From positions 1-26,139 of IMG/VR virus record IMGVR_UViG_3300009537_000151: a stretch of DNA of 26,139 nucleotides. One strand, written 5' to 3'. The DNA comes from a virus. The notes below the pieces were generated by a model. The model had not been told where the DNA came from and did not search any database. It was given only the letters and a program-made list of their open reading frames with translations. Shown here one piece after another: positions 1 to 8,078 of the stretch. A program made the position numbers and the translations under genes. Position 1 is the stretch's first letter; each line of letters opens with the position of its first letter.

Positions 1-286
1 TCTGCTCAACATGGCATACATTTTCTTTCTTATTCTGCTTAAACTTTGAGTTGTAATGCCCAAATAGGAAGCTATATGTTTTTGATGAATTCTTTGCAAA
101 AGTTCTGGTCGATTTTTTAGTAAATCCAAATACCGCAGATGGGTCTTCACTATCAAAAGTTTCTCTGATATGCCCCGAAAATGAACCACTGCTTATGTCG
201 ATTGGTGTATTGGTTTCGTCCCGTAGTTGAACAAGGGCTTCAAACGTCTCGCCTTGCCCAAGAGTAAGTTCCGTATAATCTGCCAT
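1..286 (-). CDS. Partial virion/tail-associated protein, N-terminal 95 residues
   Basis: The start codon ATG is at 286-284, preceded by AAGGTTCATTCT, a usable ribosome binding site; the gene runs off the left edge. The visible protein begins [20 protein letters not shown] and continues with a D-E-T-N-x-P-I-D-I-S segment. This is the pattern of small beta-rich N-terminal domains in phage baseplate or fibre-associated proteins (BppU-like), recalled from family knowledge. After about residue 52 the sequence turns Lys/Ser/Asn-rich and is less typical of that fold. It follows the tail tube gene after a strong terminator and has its own promoter motif, so it is probably a separately transcribed late gene. 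The exact role is not known. Confidence 0.7.
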   Translation of the reverse strand, partial: MADYTELTLGQGETFEALVQLRDETNTPIDISSGSFSGHIRETFDSEDPSAVFGFTKKSTRTFAKNSSKTYSFLFGHYNSKFKQNKKENVCHVEQ

Positions 287-313
287 AGAATGAACCTTGT
301 GAAAGATACTATA

Positions 314-322
314 ATAAATAGT
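314..322 (-). promoter_or_regulatory. CTATTTAT motif, candidate late promoter
   Basis: The minus strand reads ACTATTTAT about 28 nt before the start of the gene at 286, and downstream of the terminator at 409-436. It is one of a dozen similar motifs at operon heads in this window. Its function as a promoter is inferred from position and recurrence. Confidence 0.5.
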
Positions 323-408
323 TGATTTCTAGATAACAACCCCCGTAAACCCTAAGATTCCTTGATATAAGTATAATCCACCAAATAGGTTATTCAAATT
401 CAGCGCAC

Positions 409-436
409 AAAAACCCCCCACAAATAATCGTGGGGG
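409..436 (-). terminator. Rho-independent terminator after tail tube gene
   Basis: A 7-bp GC-rich stem (CCCCCAC at 415-421 with GTGGGGG at 430-436) and an 8-nt loop are followed, on the minus strand, by a T-run at 409-413. It lies about 80 nt past the stop codon of the tube gene. Confidence 0.88.
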
Positions 437-513
437 ATCTTATGAATATGAAACGACAACTTGATTTGTTTATTTTTTGTATAGTTCGTAGCTCGTTGAT
501 ATATAAGAACTTA

Positions 514-1005
514 CTAATAGTTCAATATGCAATAATCAGGTTGAATCGTCACGGTAATGGTTACCAACTCATTATCCGCTACCCAACTTAGATCTTTGAA
601 GCTAACTTGTGTAATCTGTGATCCCTTCAAGATCCACTCTTCAACCTTATCACCAACTGGCCCTAAAACGTGAATAGTTAAGTCCTTCTTATAGAACTCC
701 AAGTATCCATCGCGTCCAGTAACAGATTCGTGATGAAGTCGTACCCATTCCATGACAGCCTGCGCACCAGAAGGTACAATGGCGTCATATAACTCCAGTT
801 CCATCGTACTCCATATGGTACGTCCCTTCACAAACCGAACAACGTTAATGTGAGGAACAGAAACAGCTTCCTGCTTTAAAGACGGGCGGTTGGTCTTTCG
901 TATCATATACGAAGGAACACCGTCCATAAGTAACATAAACCGATTTTGCATCTTCGGTTCAAACGCGGTAAAGAACAGCTCTTGTTCACTAACTAGATTA
1001 GCCAT
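514..1005 (-). CDS. 19: Tail tube protein (gp19-like)
   Basis: This 163-residue protein should polymerise into the inner tube of the contractile tail through which DNA passes. It begins MANLVSEQELFFTAFEPKMQ and has the usual tube layout: N-terminal region, 'NRFMLLMDGVPSYMIRKTNRP', a central 'ELYDAIVPSGAQAVMEWVR' helix, and a C-terminal 'KDLSW' followed by beta strands. These patterns and the length match the T4 gp19 family (163 residues in T4). The ribosome binding site GGAGCC lies about 8 nt before ATG. It sits downstream of the sheath gene as in T4, but a homing endonuclease gene now separates the two. A strong terminator follows it. Confidence 0.93.
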   Translation of the reverse strand: MANLVSEQELFFTAFEPKMQNRFMLLMDGVPSYMIRKTNRPSLKQEAVSVPHINVVRFVKGRTIWSTMELELYDAIVPSGAQAVMEWVRLHHESVTGRDGYLEFYKKDLTIHVLGPVGDKVEEWILKGSQITQVSFKDLSWVADNELVTITVTIQPDYCILNY

Positions 1006-1082
1006 AAGAAGGCTCCAAATCTTGACAATCTGACCTAAGTTTTACAATGGGGCCATCACCATTGGTGGAATGCGTCTTACTC

Positions 1083-1092
1083 AAATAAGTAG
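1083..1092 (-). promoter_or_regulatory. CTACTTATTT variant promoter motif
   Basis: The minus strand reads CTACTTATTT about 78 nt upstream of the tail tube start, in the gap after the endonuclease gene. The same variant occurs at 6301-6310. It may restore transcription of the tube gene, which the inserted endonuclease has separated from the sheath gene. Confidence 0.35.
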
Positions 1093-1116
1093 TTATTATA
1101 CGGAAAACAGACCAAT

Positions 1117-2628
1117 TTAAAATACATATCTGTTGTTTCCACAATCCCACAACCGGTCATATCCATTGTCTTTCATATTTTCCCACTCCGTTTTGTTGGA
1201 ATCAAATATCGGCAATATATGAGACAATTTGTGCTTTTGGAATTTAATTCTAGAGTGTATAGTATTGGACGCCGACACATATCTATAGTTGGGTGGTGTT
1301 TCACCATCAAAAATCATCCCCAATTTAAGATACGACTTTCCAGAAAAAAATCTCTTATCCGAATACGTTACTACAGAATTGGGAGTGTGTGTTTTAATAA
1401 AATGTTTCCACATCTTAGATAGACCCCCCGTAACCGTAACCCCACATTTGGTTGCAACCCTAATTATTTCATACTCTATGCTTTTATTATATCGTGACCT
1501 TGATAGCGTTAATATTGACACTAATTCATCATTGTATTGTAATCCGATACGAATGGATGCCGGCGCTGCCCCTTGTAGATGATGTTGCTGTAAAAACTCC
1601 GTAGTATCTTTGTTGGAAACTGTACCCAATATCGAGCACGATCTAGCCGAAATCCTTTTACTTTTTCCTAATAGTGTCCCCAATATGGATTTTATAATTT
1701 CTGGGGAATCATACCACTCGCAATCCCATATATGTAATAATTTATATCCAATGGACTCACACAATTTAGTTTTTTCCAAATGATATCCTTTATATTTTCC
1801 CTTCAATTCAGTATGCCAATATACGCCATTCAACTCTATAGCTATTTTATGATCCGGAAGTACAATATCCAATTCTTTAGGCCCAATTAATATCCTATCA
1901 CCCTGAACAATGTTTGAAATATGTAATTCATCACGAATATATTGAATTATCTCTACCTCAAATTTAGATTTGGGATAGCACACAGTACATCGGGGAAACT
2001 TTCCATTATCTATACTACTGTAGAATGTATTCTGGCATTTCTTACATTGAAATTCATATTTGGTGTCACTTACACCGGTATATTCACTAATAGTAAACTT
2101 TGGATCATAGTAGGGTCTAATTCTATTCACTACCTTATCAAAAAACATCCTTCGAAACATATCGGTCTGACTATAATTGGATGCTCCATATATCTGCAGC
2201 ATAGTATTACAATGTTTTTCCATATTATTATAATTTGAATTACCATATCGTTCAAATTTAGTTTTTTGTGCTTTTTTTGGATTTACATATTTTGCATTAC
2301 CATACCGTTTCAATTTTGTTTGTTTTGTTTTTATTTTAAATTCATCTAGTGCAAAGTATGTTGAAACTCCATATTTGGAGCGTAATACCTCTGCGGATCT
2401 AGCTGTTCTGTGTTCCACATTCTTTGGAATTTTCTGATATTGTACCCTACAATCTGACGAGCAAAATCGTTTAGTAACTCTTTTACGCACAACAAACACC
2501 TTCTTACATAACTCACACGAGCGTTCTTCTCTACTGTTTTGTTTACGTTGTATATCCCTACATACTAATGAACACGTTCTTTTATTGGTAACAGGAACCC
2601 CACACACCAAACATACACCGGTAATCAT
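1117..2628 (-). CDS. Vsr-like (EDxHD) homing endonuclease with zinc fingers and C-terminal GNAT/Mom-like domain
   Basis: Probably a free-standing homing endonuclease. An in-frame GTG exists at 2658, but AAAGGA followed by ATG at 2628 marks the likelier start (503 residues). Numbering from that ATG: two zinc-finger-like segments (CLVC...CSLVC, about 6-23; CELC...CSSDC, about 38-60); four repeats built on a Lys/Arg/Ile-Tyr-Gly core (about 80-155), probably DNA-contacting modules; a CxxC zinc ribbon (about 195-218); then the nuclease core with KELDIVLPDHKIAIELNGVY followed by WH, a downstream YH, and LLHIWDCEW (about 220-305). That core matches the Vsr-related EDxHD homing enzymes. The C-terminal part (about 340-475) has NHLQG-like, R-I-G-L, GG-S-K and VVTYSDKRF motifs resembling a GNAT/Mom fold. 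It is a paralogue of the gene at 8946-10568 and is inserted between the sheath and tube genes. Confidence 0.82.
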   Translation of the reverse strand: MITGVCLVCGVPVTNKRTCSLVCRDIQRKQNSREERSCELCKKVFVVRKRVTKRFCSSDCRVQYQKIPKNVEHRTARSAEVLRSKYGVSTYFALDEFKIKTKQTKLKRYGNAKYVNPKKAQKTKFERYGNSNYNNMEKHCNTMLQIYGASNYSQTDMFRRMFFDKVVNRIRPYYDPKFTISEYTGVSDTKYEFQCKKCQNTFYSSIDNGKFPRCTVCYPKSKFEVEIIQYIRDELHISNIVQGDRILIGPKELDIVLPDHKIAIELNGVYWHTELKGKYKGYHLEKTKLCESIGYKLLHIWDCEWYDSPEIIKSILGTLLGKSKRISARSCSILGTVSNKDTTEFLQQHHLQGAAPASIRIGLQYNDELVSILTLSRSRYNKSIEYEIIRVATKCGVTVTGGLSKMWKHFIKTHTPNSVVTYSDKRFFSGKSYLKLGMIFDGETPPNYRYVSASNTIHSRIKFQKHKLSHILPIFDSNKTEWENMKDNGYDRLWDCGNNRYVF

Positions 2629-2664
2629 ATATTTTTGTCCTTTATTTATATCACCCACGAATAC

Positions 2665-2675
2665 ATATAAATATG
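2665..2675 (-). promoter_or_regulatory. CATATTTATAT motif, candidate late promoter
   Basis: The minus strand reads CATATTTATAT about 37 nt before the preferred endonuclease start at 2628, right after the sheath-gene terminator. It belongs to the recurrent TATTTAT family in this window. Confidence 0.45.
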
Positions 2676-2704
2676 ATACACATCTACAAAAATCATAAAG
2701 GCAA

Positions 2705-2732
2705 CAAATAACCCCGATTTCTCGGGGTTATT
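2705..2732 (-). terminator. Rho-independent terminator after tail sheath gene
   Basis: AATAACCCCGA (2707-2717) pairs with TCGGGGTTATT (2722-2732) across a 4-nt loop, an 11-bp stem. The minus-strand tail is only moderately T-rich (TTTGTTG). It lies about 40 nt after the sheath stop codon. Confidence 0.78.
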
Positions 2733-2770
2733 CATTCAAATCATGTCATAACTCTTTGTACTTCAACAAG

Positions 2771-5098
2771 TTATGCGGTGGGGAACGTTGCCCCTGTCGA
2801 CATAATGTTAAAGTCGAGTAGAATGAATTCTGCTGTCTTCGTTGGTTGTAAGAACAGTTGTCCGTACATGATATTACGATCAATAATGTCCGGTGTGTTG
2901 TTTGTCTCATCCATGATAACGCGGAACGAGTACAAACCAAACCGTTCTTGCACACTACTGAGGTATGGGTTAACGATACCCAAGAATCTGTTGCGGGTAG
3001 CCTCAACAGTTTGCTCGAAGACCAAGAATCTAGACGCGCTAGCTATAAACTTCTTGACTGCGATCAACAGACGGCGGACGTTAACACGATCCAACGCCGA
3101 TGCCTGCTTTTGTAAGGTCTTTTGTCCCCACACCGAGATACCCTGACCGCTAAATGTTGCAATTGGGTTGACATTTCCTTCATATAGAATGTCTCTCTGT
3201 GGGCCGCTAAGCTTAGAACGAACCCCGACAGCGCCTGGGATTCCACCTCTATTCAAACCAGCAGGTGCGAACCACACTTCCGCAATGTTATCACTATATG
3301 CGTAAACCTCGGGAAGTACGACTGACGGTGGTGCCCATATGATCTTGTTGCTGTTCGTATCTAGTACCCGAACCCACGGATAGTATGCCGCCGCGTAGTT
3401 CGTATCTAGTGTCGTTGCGGTATTAACTACAGAATCAACACTTGCAGTTAACTGTTCAAGATCAATTAAGCAGAAGGCGTCTCCACGATCTTCACACAAA
3501 TCAACTGCAGATTGTGCGACATATGAGTGTAGGGAATAAATTACACCAGGAACAACTAATAGATTGAAATCAAAGTTGTCTGGATTTGCAATTCCATCCA
3601 ATGCCTTCTTATATGCCAACGTGCCACTTGCGGTTGACGTTGACAAATCAAATCCTTGGGTATTCGTTGGAACTATATCTCCACCCACATACTTCGCAAT
3701 GTTTGGTGCCATTCCGTCAAATCCACCTTGGAATGGTACGCTAAACCGACGATAGGTAATGTGTGCCGGGTTTGACAACGAAATTGGATTTGTACCATCA
3801 AATTCATCACTGGACAGGTCTTCTAGCGAGAATGCACTACCAACGGTGGTTGCATTCAACGGAATTGGAGCTAAGAAACTCCAGTTCTTAGTGTTTGTAC
3901 TAGTAAAGTCATACCCATAATGCTTCTTACTATCTGCTACGGACGTTGCGGTGTATCCTTCAACCGATCCACTGCGCCAACGTGACGTAATGTACTTGGG
4001 TGCCAACACAGTTCCGGCGGCCGCAACTACTGGAGCTGATAATGCCGCAAATCCAAACGGAACAGCCTCCGATGGAAGACCCAAAATGTCATCGGTGATT
4101 TCAACACGAACATATTGACTGTTGTTTCTGTAATCACCCTGATATGAAATTTCATTGGTAACAGTATCCGTAAACGGAGCGCTATTTCCAATTCTGCGTG
4201 CTACGAAGTTTGGACTGTTCGGGTCAAGCGTTAGATTTTCCCATTGTTCCAAAATTATTGGCTTTGCATCTGTATCGTTTGCCTGACGGATCAATACACC
4301 GAATGAACCGAATGATCCAGACTCAGCTGCGGGCTTAATACCCACAACACTGATCTTAACGTCACGATTTGCTGCTACACCATCACTTAACGTGTGCACC
4401 TTGAACAAATCAAATGTACTTCCACCGATAGTCTGTGATTGAATCCATGGTGTACTTGCATTAGAATATGCACTTCCACTATGGTTAACTGCGGTACTTG
4501 ATGTTACAAACAACAATGAACTACTCGCTGATGCGCTAACATATGCTTCTGGAAAGAGTGCATACACATATGCATTCTTTGAATTCTTTGGGTCTGTTCC
4601 AAACGCATTCAAGAAATACGCAGAACTTCCAGAATCAGCGGTTAAACCAGAAACTAAAACTCCTGTATTTGTTGATCCAGAAATTGTAAGTTCAAAATTG
4701 GTTGGGCCGCCACTTGACGATACTTCTGTTAGGCTAGTAGCTGCGATGTTTGGGTGGAATGCTGCTAGTAAATATTGTCCTCCCGATCCTGTTGCGTATA
4801 ATAGTGCGGACTGTCTTGAACTTCCCTGATATCCGCTCAATCCCAATACTCTAACAACAGTTGCTACGCCAGCTTCCTGTAAATAGTTCATAACGGAATA
4901 CCCTAGATACGAATTATCCGTAGGTACACCAAACCTATTTTGATACTCTGTTTGGGAACGAACTATGGTCGGAATAAACGCCGGACCTTTAGTTGTTGCA
5001 CCAATAAAAGCGCCCCCGATTTCTGAAATTCCTTGCGTAAGGAATGACAAATCGCGTTCACGCGTAAATACTCCGGGACTAACTATTCTTTCTGCCAT
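2771..5098 (-). CDS. 18: Contractile tail sheath protein (gp18-like)
   Basis: This 775-residue protein should form the outer sheath that contracts to drive the tube through the host envelope. It opens MAERIVSPGVFTRERDLSFL, the typical sheath N-terminus with 'SPGV...E' and then 'IGGAFIGATTKGPA'. The C-terminal domain (about 640-775) has the conserved sheath pattern: 'VNVRRLLIAVKKFI', 'FEQ', 'NRFLGIVNPYL' and 'IMDETNNTPDIIDRN', ending in 'GQLFLQPTKTAEFILLDFN'. T4 gp18 is 659 residues, so this one is longer; the extra length lies in Ser/Ala/Thr-rich central segments (about 100-420), probably surface domains. The ribosome binding site GGAGAG is about 6 nt before ATG. It is closely coupled to the small gene upstream and ends at a terminator. 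Confidence 0.96.
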   Translation of the reverse strand: MAERIVSPGVFTRERDLSFLTQGISEIGGAFIGATTKGPAFIPTIVRSQTEYQNRFGVPTDNSYLGYSVMNYLQEAGVATVVRVLGLSGYQGSSRQSALLYATGSGGQYLLAAFHPNIAATSLTEVSSSGGPTNFELTISGSTNTGVLVSGLTADSGSSAYFLNAFGTDPKNSKNAYVYALFPEAYVSASASSSLLFVTSSTAVNHSGSAYSNASTPWIQSQTIGGSTFDLFKVHTLSDGVAANRDVKISVVGIKPAAESGSFGSFGVLIRQANDTDAKPIILEQWENLTLDPNSPNFVARRIGNSAPFTDTVTNEISYQGDYRNNSQYVRVEITDDILGLPSEAVPFGFAALSAPVVAAAGTVLAPKYITSRWRSGSVEGYTATSVADSKKHYGYDFTSTNTKNWSFLAPIPLNATTVGSAFSLEDLSSDEFDGTNPISLSNPAHITYRRFSVPFQGGFDGMAPNIAKYVGGDIVPTNTQGFDLSTSTASGTLAYKKALDGIANPDNFDFNLLVVPGVIYSLHSYVAQSAVDLCEDRGDAFCLIDLEQLTASVDSVVNTATTLDTNYAAAYYPWVRVLDTNSNKIIWAPPSVVLPEVYAYSDNIAEVWFAPAGLNRGGIPGAVGVRSKLSGPQRDILYEGNVNPIATFSGQGISVWGQKTLQKQASALDRVNVRRLLIAVKKFIASASRFLVFEQTVEATRNRFLGIVNPYLSSVQERFGLYSFRVIMDETNNTPDIIDRNIMYGQLFLQPTKTAEFILLDFNIMSTGATFPTA

Positions 5099-5115
5099 AG
5101 AATCTCTCCACTATG

Positions 5116-5391
5116 TTACTTTTCTGGTATGAACTCGCCGGTATCCAGGTCTAATGACCCGACACCATATTTTTCTGATAACTGTGTTATTAACTTAGCT
5201 TCTTTTGCGGACAACTCTTCAAATTTTGGCACTAATTCGCCCTCCTGCATTTTTATGGACTCCAATCTAGTCAGTAGTGTAATCCTACTCATGGCTAATT
5301 GCCCCGCAGTTGTGATAATGCCAAACATTTGCTCCCGTAATTCTTCAATTTGCGCTATTTCTTCTTTTGAGAAAGTAACTTTATCGCTCAT
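5116..5391 (-). CDS. Small helical protein of unknown function, upstream of sheath
   Basis: This is a 91-residue, charged, mostly alpha-helical protein. The sequence begins MSDKVTFSKEEIAQIEELRE and continues with heptad-like Leu/Ile spacing (EELREQMFGIITTAGQLAM, then RLESIKMQEGEL and ELSAKEAKLITQLSE), which suggests a coiled coil of about 60 residues. I do not recognise the family. It has a GAGG ribosome binding site, is preceded by a TATTTAT-type motif, and lies 17 nt before the sheath start, so the two are probably co-transcribed. A small assembly or chaperone-like role for the tail is possible, but only the context supports it. Confidence 0.75.
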   Translation of the reverse strand: MSDKVTFSKEEIAQIEELREQMFGIITTAGQLAMSRITLLTRLESIKMQEGELVPKFEELSAKEAKLITQLSEKYGVGSLDLDTGEFIPEK

Positions 5392-5426
5392 TTGTATAAC
5401 CTCGACTGCATAAGTGTACTCGTATC

Positions 5427-5435
5427 ATAAATATA
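5427..5435 (-). promoter_or_regulatory. TATATTTAT motif, candidate late promoter
   Basis: The minus strand reads TATATTTAT about 36 nt before the small helical gene that leads the sheath operon. It belongs to the recurrent motif family of this window. Confidence 0.45.
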
Positions 5436-5452
5436 CGGTTATTTTTGCAAAC

Positions 5453-6280
5453 TCACAATTTTGACACAATTTCCTCAGAAAAGACGATTTTCTTGGTGGT
5501 AAACGTGGATTTTGTAGTTGATGAGGGCTGTCGTTGTGTATCCAGCATCGTCTGCGGAAGGAGATACGCCTTGACCGTCATAGTAAACGTACATTTAACG
5601 ATTCTGTCGTGATTATTTACAAAACTATTATCTGTTTTGTATTCCTTCACACTTACCAGAAATTTATATTTGTTCCGTTCTCCCCAATAGTCTTCCGTTT
5701 CAAACGAAATTTGCTCTATAAGGGTGTTCAATTGCGCAATATACTCTGTCCAGACGATCACATCATACGAAAGATCGTAGTAGTCGGGCATAGTAACATT
5801 GATGAGTTCTTGTGACGGATTAACTCCATTAACCACAGCAAATCTGTCGTATGCGTTTCTCTTATTCCACTTGGATGAGAAACTCTGTCCATGATATTTG
5901 TTAACTGGATTGTTTAATGCGTTTCGTGACAATGATGTTCTGCGTAATAAAATAACTGGTAATTGAACCTTGCCCTGTTTATCTCGTAAAATTCCATCTT
6001 TTTGTACCGATTTCCACCGCTCCGCGTTGGCATACAGTACGGGAACTGGAACTTGAACATCGTCTTGAACAACACTGGGCTTAATTTTAGTATTCAAGAA
6101 CGATATCAATGTTTCATCAATGGAATATAATCCAACCCCAACATTTATTAAATTGGACCCCTCAACCTTAGTTTCATCCGCACGAGACGCTGCCGGTTGA
6201 GTGGCCACGTTTGCGTGAGTCACTTGCCTTCCGGTAGTCTTGTCTTTTATATTTGGAGCGCGACTGTTAAATTTCGCCAT
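5453..6280 (-). CDS. 15: Tail completion/sheath terminator protein (gp15-like)
   Basis: This 275-residue protein resembles T4 gp15, which caps the tail and joins it to the neck (272 residues in T4). The family pattern is visible: 'VPVPVLYANAERWKSVQKDG', then 'VQLPVILLRRTSL', 'MPDYYDLSYDVIVWTEY', 'LNTLIEQISF' and 'IVKCTFTMTVKAYLLP'. These correspond to T4 gp15's 'IPVTYAS...', 'LPRINL', 'YELSIFTRYEDDMFQIVEQI' and 'WSLTFEVNGWMYPP'. Its place after the gp13- and gp14-like genes and before the sheath agrees. The N-terminal 40 residues are polar and probably flexible. ATG at 6280 follows AAGAGAACCT, a modest ribosome binding site. Confidence 0.88.
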   Translation of the reverse strand: MAKFNSRAPNIKDKTTGRQVTHANVATQPAASRADETKVEGSNLINVGVGLYSIDETLISFLNTKIKPSVVQDDVQVPVPVLYANAERWKSVQKDGILRDKQGKVQLPVILLRRTSLSRNALNNPVNKYHGQSFSSKWNKRNAYDRFAVVNGVNPSQELINVTMPDYYDLSYDVIVWTEYIAQLNTLIEQISFETEDYWGERNKYKFLVSVKEYKTDNSFVNNHDRIVKCTFTMTVKAYLLPQTMLDTQRQPSSTTKSTFTTKKIVFSEEIVSKL

Positions 6281-6300
6281 AGGTTCTCTTGGGCCTCTAG

Positions 6301-6310
6301 AAATAAGTAG
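6301..6310 (-). promoter_or_regulatory. CTACTTATTT variant promoter motif
   Basis: The minus strand reads CTACTTATTT about 21 nt before the gp15-like start. It is identical to the variant at 1083-1092. Promoter function is inferred. Confidence 0.35.
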
Positions 6311-6332
6311 TATAAAATATTCAGTAGTTCTA

Positions 6333-6794
6333 TTACACTGGCCGTGGTTCTACGTTTAAACCGCTACGACGAGTTAGATATGTCTTACATATTACTGATG
6401 CGTTATATTCGGGGCGGCTGGCGATGAGTTGTTGCTCATTAACAACAAATATCTCATAATAATTTTCATTAAATAAGATAATATCCCCCATTTCGGGATA
6501 CACTTCGCGTTCCTCCAACAGACGACGAATAAATCTAAACTCTACCTCTTGTTTAATGTTCGGACCTTCACCCAGTTCACCCGTGCCCAAATCAATTTGA
6601 TCGTACTTAATAAGTGAATGAAGTTCAATTCCATTATATCGGGTTTTGTCTGTGGCTTCCCCGTATAAATTGACCGATGTATGCTCCACCATCACTTTAT
6701 ATAAAATGACTACGGAATCTATAACAGTTTGAATTAATTCACTATTAATTTTGTTAATGAAGTCGTAATCTCTACGAGTTACAAAACGAGGCAT
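6333..6794 (-). CDS. 14: Neck/head-completion protein (gp14-like)
   Basis: This 153-residue protein is likely a neck component linking the portal vertex to the tail. Visible features are an N-terminal 'RFVTRRDYDFINKINSELIQ' helix, a beta-rich middle, and 'EREVYPEMGDIILFNENYYE', which matches the 'P..GD.I.F....YEI' signature of the T4 gp14 type (T4 gp14 is longer, 256 residues). ATG at 6794 lies 2 nt after the stop codon of the gp13-like gene, with AGG overlapping that gene's end, so the two are translationally coupled. The order gp13-gp14-gp15 matches T4. Assignment rests on the short motif and on synteny. Confidence 0.8.
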   Translation of the reverse strand: MPRFVTRRDYDFINKINSELIQTVIDSVVILYKVMVEHTSVNLYGEATDKTRYNGIELHSLIKYDQIDLGTGELGEGPNIKQEVEFRFIRRLLEEREVYPEMGDIILFNENYYEIFVVNEQQLIASRPEYNASVICKTYLTRRSGLNVEPRPV

Positions 6795-6798
6795 CTGA

Positions 6799-7956
6799 TT
6801 AACCTATATAGAATGGGATGGGCACTTTATTAAAAATTTCTTGCATAGCTATTGCGTTTTCTTTGTGTCGTTCCAACTGCGCTTTCAATCCCACCTGTTC
6901 AAGCGTTGCTTGTAGTTCTTTAATCAATGATTCTTTTTCCGCAGTTGCCTCTCTCCGTAAAATTTCTCCATCCATCATTATTTCTGCACCTGGGATTGGA
7001 ATCCTTTGATATTTGGAACGAATAATTCCAAGTAATTCTTTTGCAGTTGCCAACGTATATTTATAAACCCACATACGTCCAATAGAATTGATGTTATTGT
7101 ATGGAATAAATCTGTATGGTATATTAGAATAGTCCGAAACTCGCCCACTCCCAGATGTAAACATGCCAGATTGCTTTTCGTCTACAACAACATAATCGAA
7201 CCATATAATCTTATCTCGACTAAACGCTGGAGTGAACCTAATTATATTATTACTGATTTGGAATGAAAACGCAGATTTTCTCAATTGATCATTTATTTCA
7301 ATAGCCTGTAATCGTAACAAATCCTCGTATGCAGGCATCATCACGAATGTTACTGCTGGAGAATACCCATCAAATCCAAACTCCGACATCAAATTAGTTA
7401 AACCAAGTCCTGTAGTTGCGAATGGATCATAATAACGAGCTATGGCAGGTGCCATTTGATGATACACCTTTCGTATTTCAATGGCACTACCACTTTCATA
7501 TACATCTGCCCATAATGTCTTTAAATCATATTGAGTAGTCGCTGAACTTGCTGATATATGTCCTCTCTTAACTGTAACATCGCCTCCGCTGTCCGCCTCC
7601 ACTCCATATACCGATGATAGTCGTACAATTTGTGGAAGTGCTGTTTTTACAACATTTTGCCCACCCAGAAATGACGATGTTAACATTCCTTGCGCAGATA
7701 ACATATGTTCCCGTGCATTGAACTGATTAACTTGTGCTCCGTATGTTACTACGGCCTCTTCAAAACACGTATATATGTTTTTATCCGTTAATTCTACGTC
7801 CAATACCGGATATCCAAGACGATGCGCAACAAAATTAGCCACTTTGGGCGCATCATATTGAAATTCTGTTTCTGCATCAAAAAATCCAAAGGGAGTCAAC
7901 CCAACAGGGTTCCCGGGATCACCCTCATAAGTTATTGCTTCCGCGGTAATTGCCAT
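6799..7956 (-). CDS. 13: Neck protein (gp13-like)
   Basis: This 385-residue structural protein is likely the head-completion/neck protein equivalent to T4 gp13 (309 residues). It has 'GLTPFGFFDAETEFQYDAPK', then 'VAHRLGYPVLDVELTDKNIY' and 'FEEAVVTYGAQVNQFNAREH', a pattern I associate with gp13-like proteins of environmental T4-type phages. Its C-terminal 80 residues are helical and charged (MDGEILRREATAEKESLIKE onwards), ending in 'PIPFYIG'. It leads the gp13-gp14-gp15 group and has an upstream TATTTAT motif after a terminator. The start is ATG at 7956, and no strong Shine-Dalgarno sequence is visible before it. Confidence 0.83.
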   Translation of the reverse strand: MAITAEAITYEGDPGNPVGLTPFGFFDAETEFQYDAPKVANFVAHRLGYPVLDVELTDKNIYTCFEEAVVTYGAQVNQFNAREHMLSAQGMLTSSFLGGQNVVKTALPQIVRLSSVYGVEADSGGDVTVKRGHISASSATTQYDLKTLWADVYESGSAIEIRKVYHQMAPAIARYYDPFATTGLGLTNLMSEFGFDGYSPAVTFVMMPAYEDLLRLQAIEINDQLRKSAFSFQISNNIIRFTPAFSRDKIIWFDYVVVDEKQSGMFTSGSGRVSDYSNIPYRFIPYNNINSIGRMWVYKYTLATAKELLGIIRSKYQRIPIPGAEIMMDGEILRREATAEKESLIKELQATLEQVGLKAQLERHKENAIAMQEIFNKVPIPFYIG

Positions 7957-7983
7957 AATAGTTTCAACATATTAAAGGTCTTT

Positions 7984-7994
7984 ATATAAATAGG
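7984..7994 (-). promoter_or_regulatory. CCTATTTATAT motif, candidate late promoter
   Basis: The minus strand reads CCTATTTATAT about 28 nt before the gp13-like start and about 40 nt after the terminator of the previous gene, as expected for an operon promoter. Confidence 0.5.
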
Positions 7995-8033
7995 TCGTTA
8001 ATAATATAGACGATATTTTTACCCCAATAATAC

Positions 8034-8058
8034 AAAATCCCCCCAACGGGGGGATTTT
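8034..8058 (-). terminator. Rho-independent terminator after Ig-like gene
   Basis: AAAATCCCCCC (8034-8044) pairs with GGGGGGATTTT (8048-8058) around a 3-nt loop. The flanking A/T runs supply a T-tract on the minus strand. The stop codon of the Ig-like gene is about 20 nt before it. Confidence 0.9.
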
Positions 8059-8078
8059 GAAAATCACTTCAATTGAGA

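Noticed and set aside
287-513. A possible tRNA or small gene in the longest intergenic gap.
   Set aside because: No cloverleaf arms or open frame with a ribosome binding site is visible; the gap is explained by a terminator and a promoter motif.
2643-2650. TATAAATA on the minus strand, an exact T4 late promoter.
   Set aside because: It lies only about 15 nt before the ATG and next to the ribosome binding site, leaving almost no leader, and the same orientation is not repeated at other operon heads.
2629-2658. GTG at 2658 as the start of the endonuclease.
   Set aside because: It would add ten residues that overlap the AAAGGA ribosome binding site of the better ATG at 2628.
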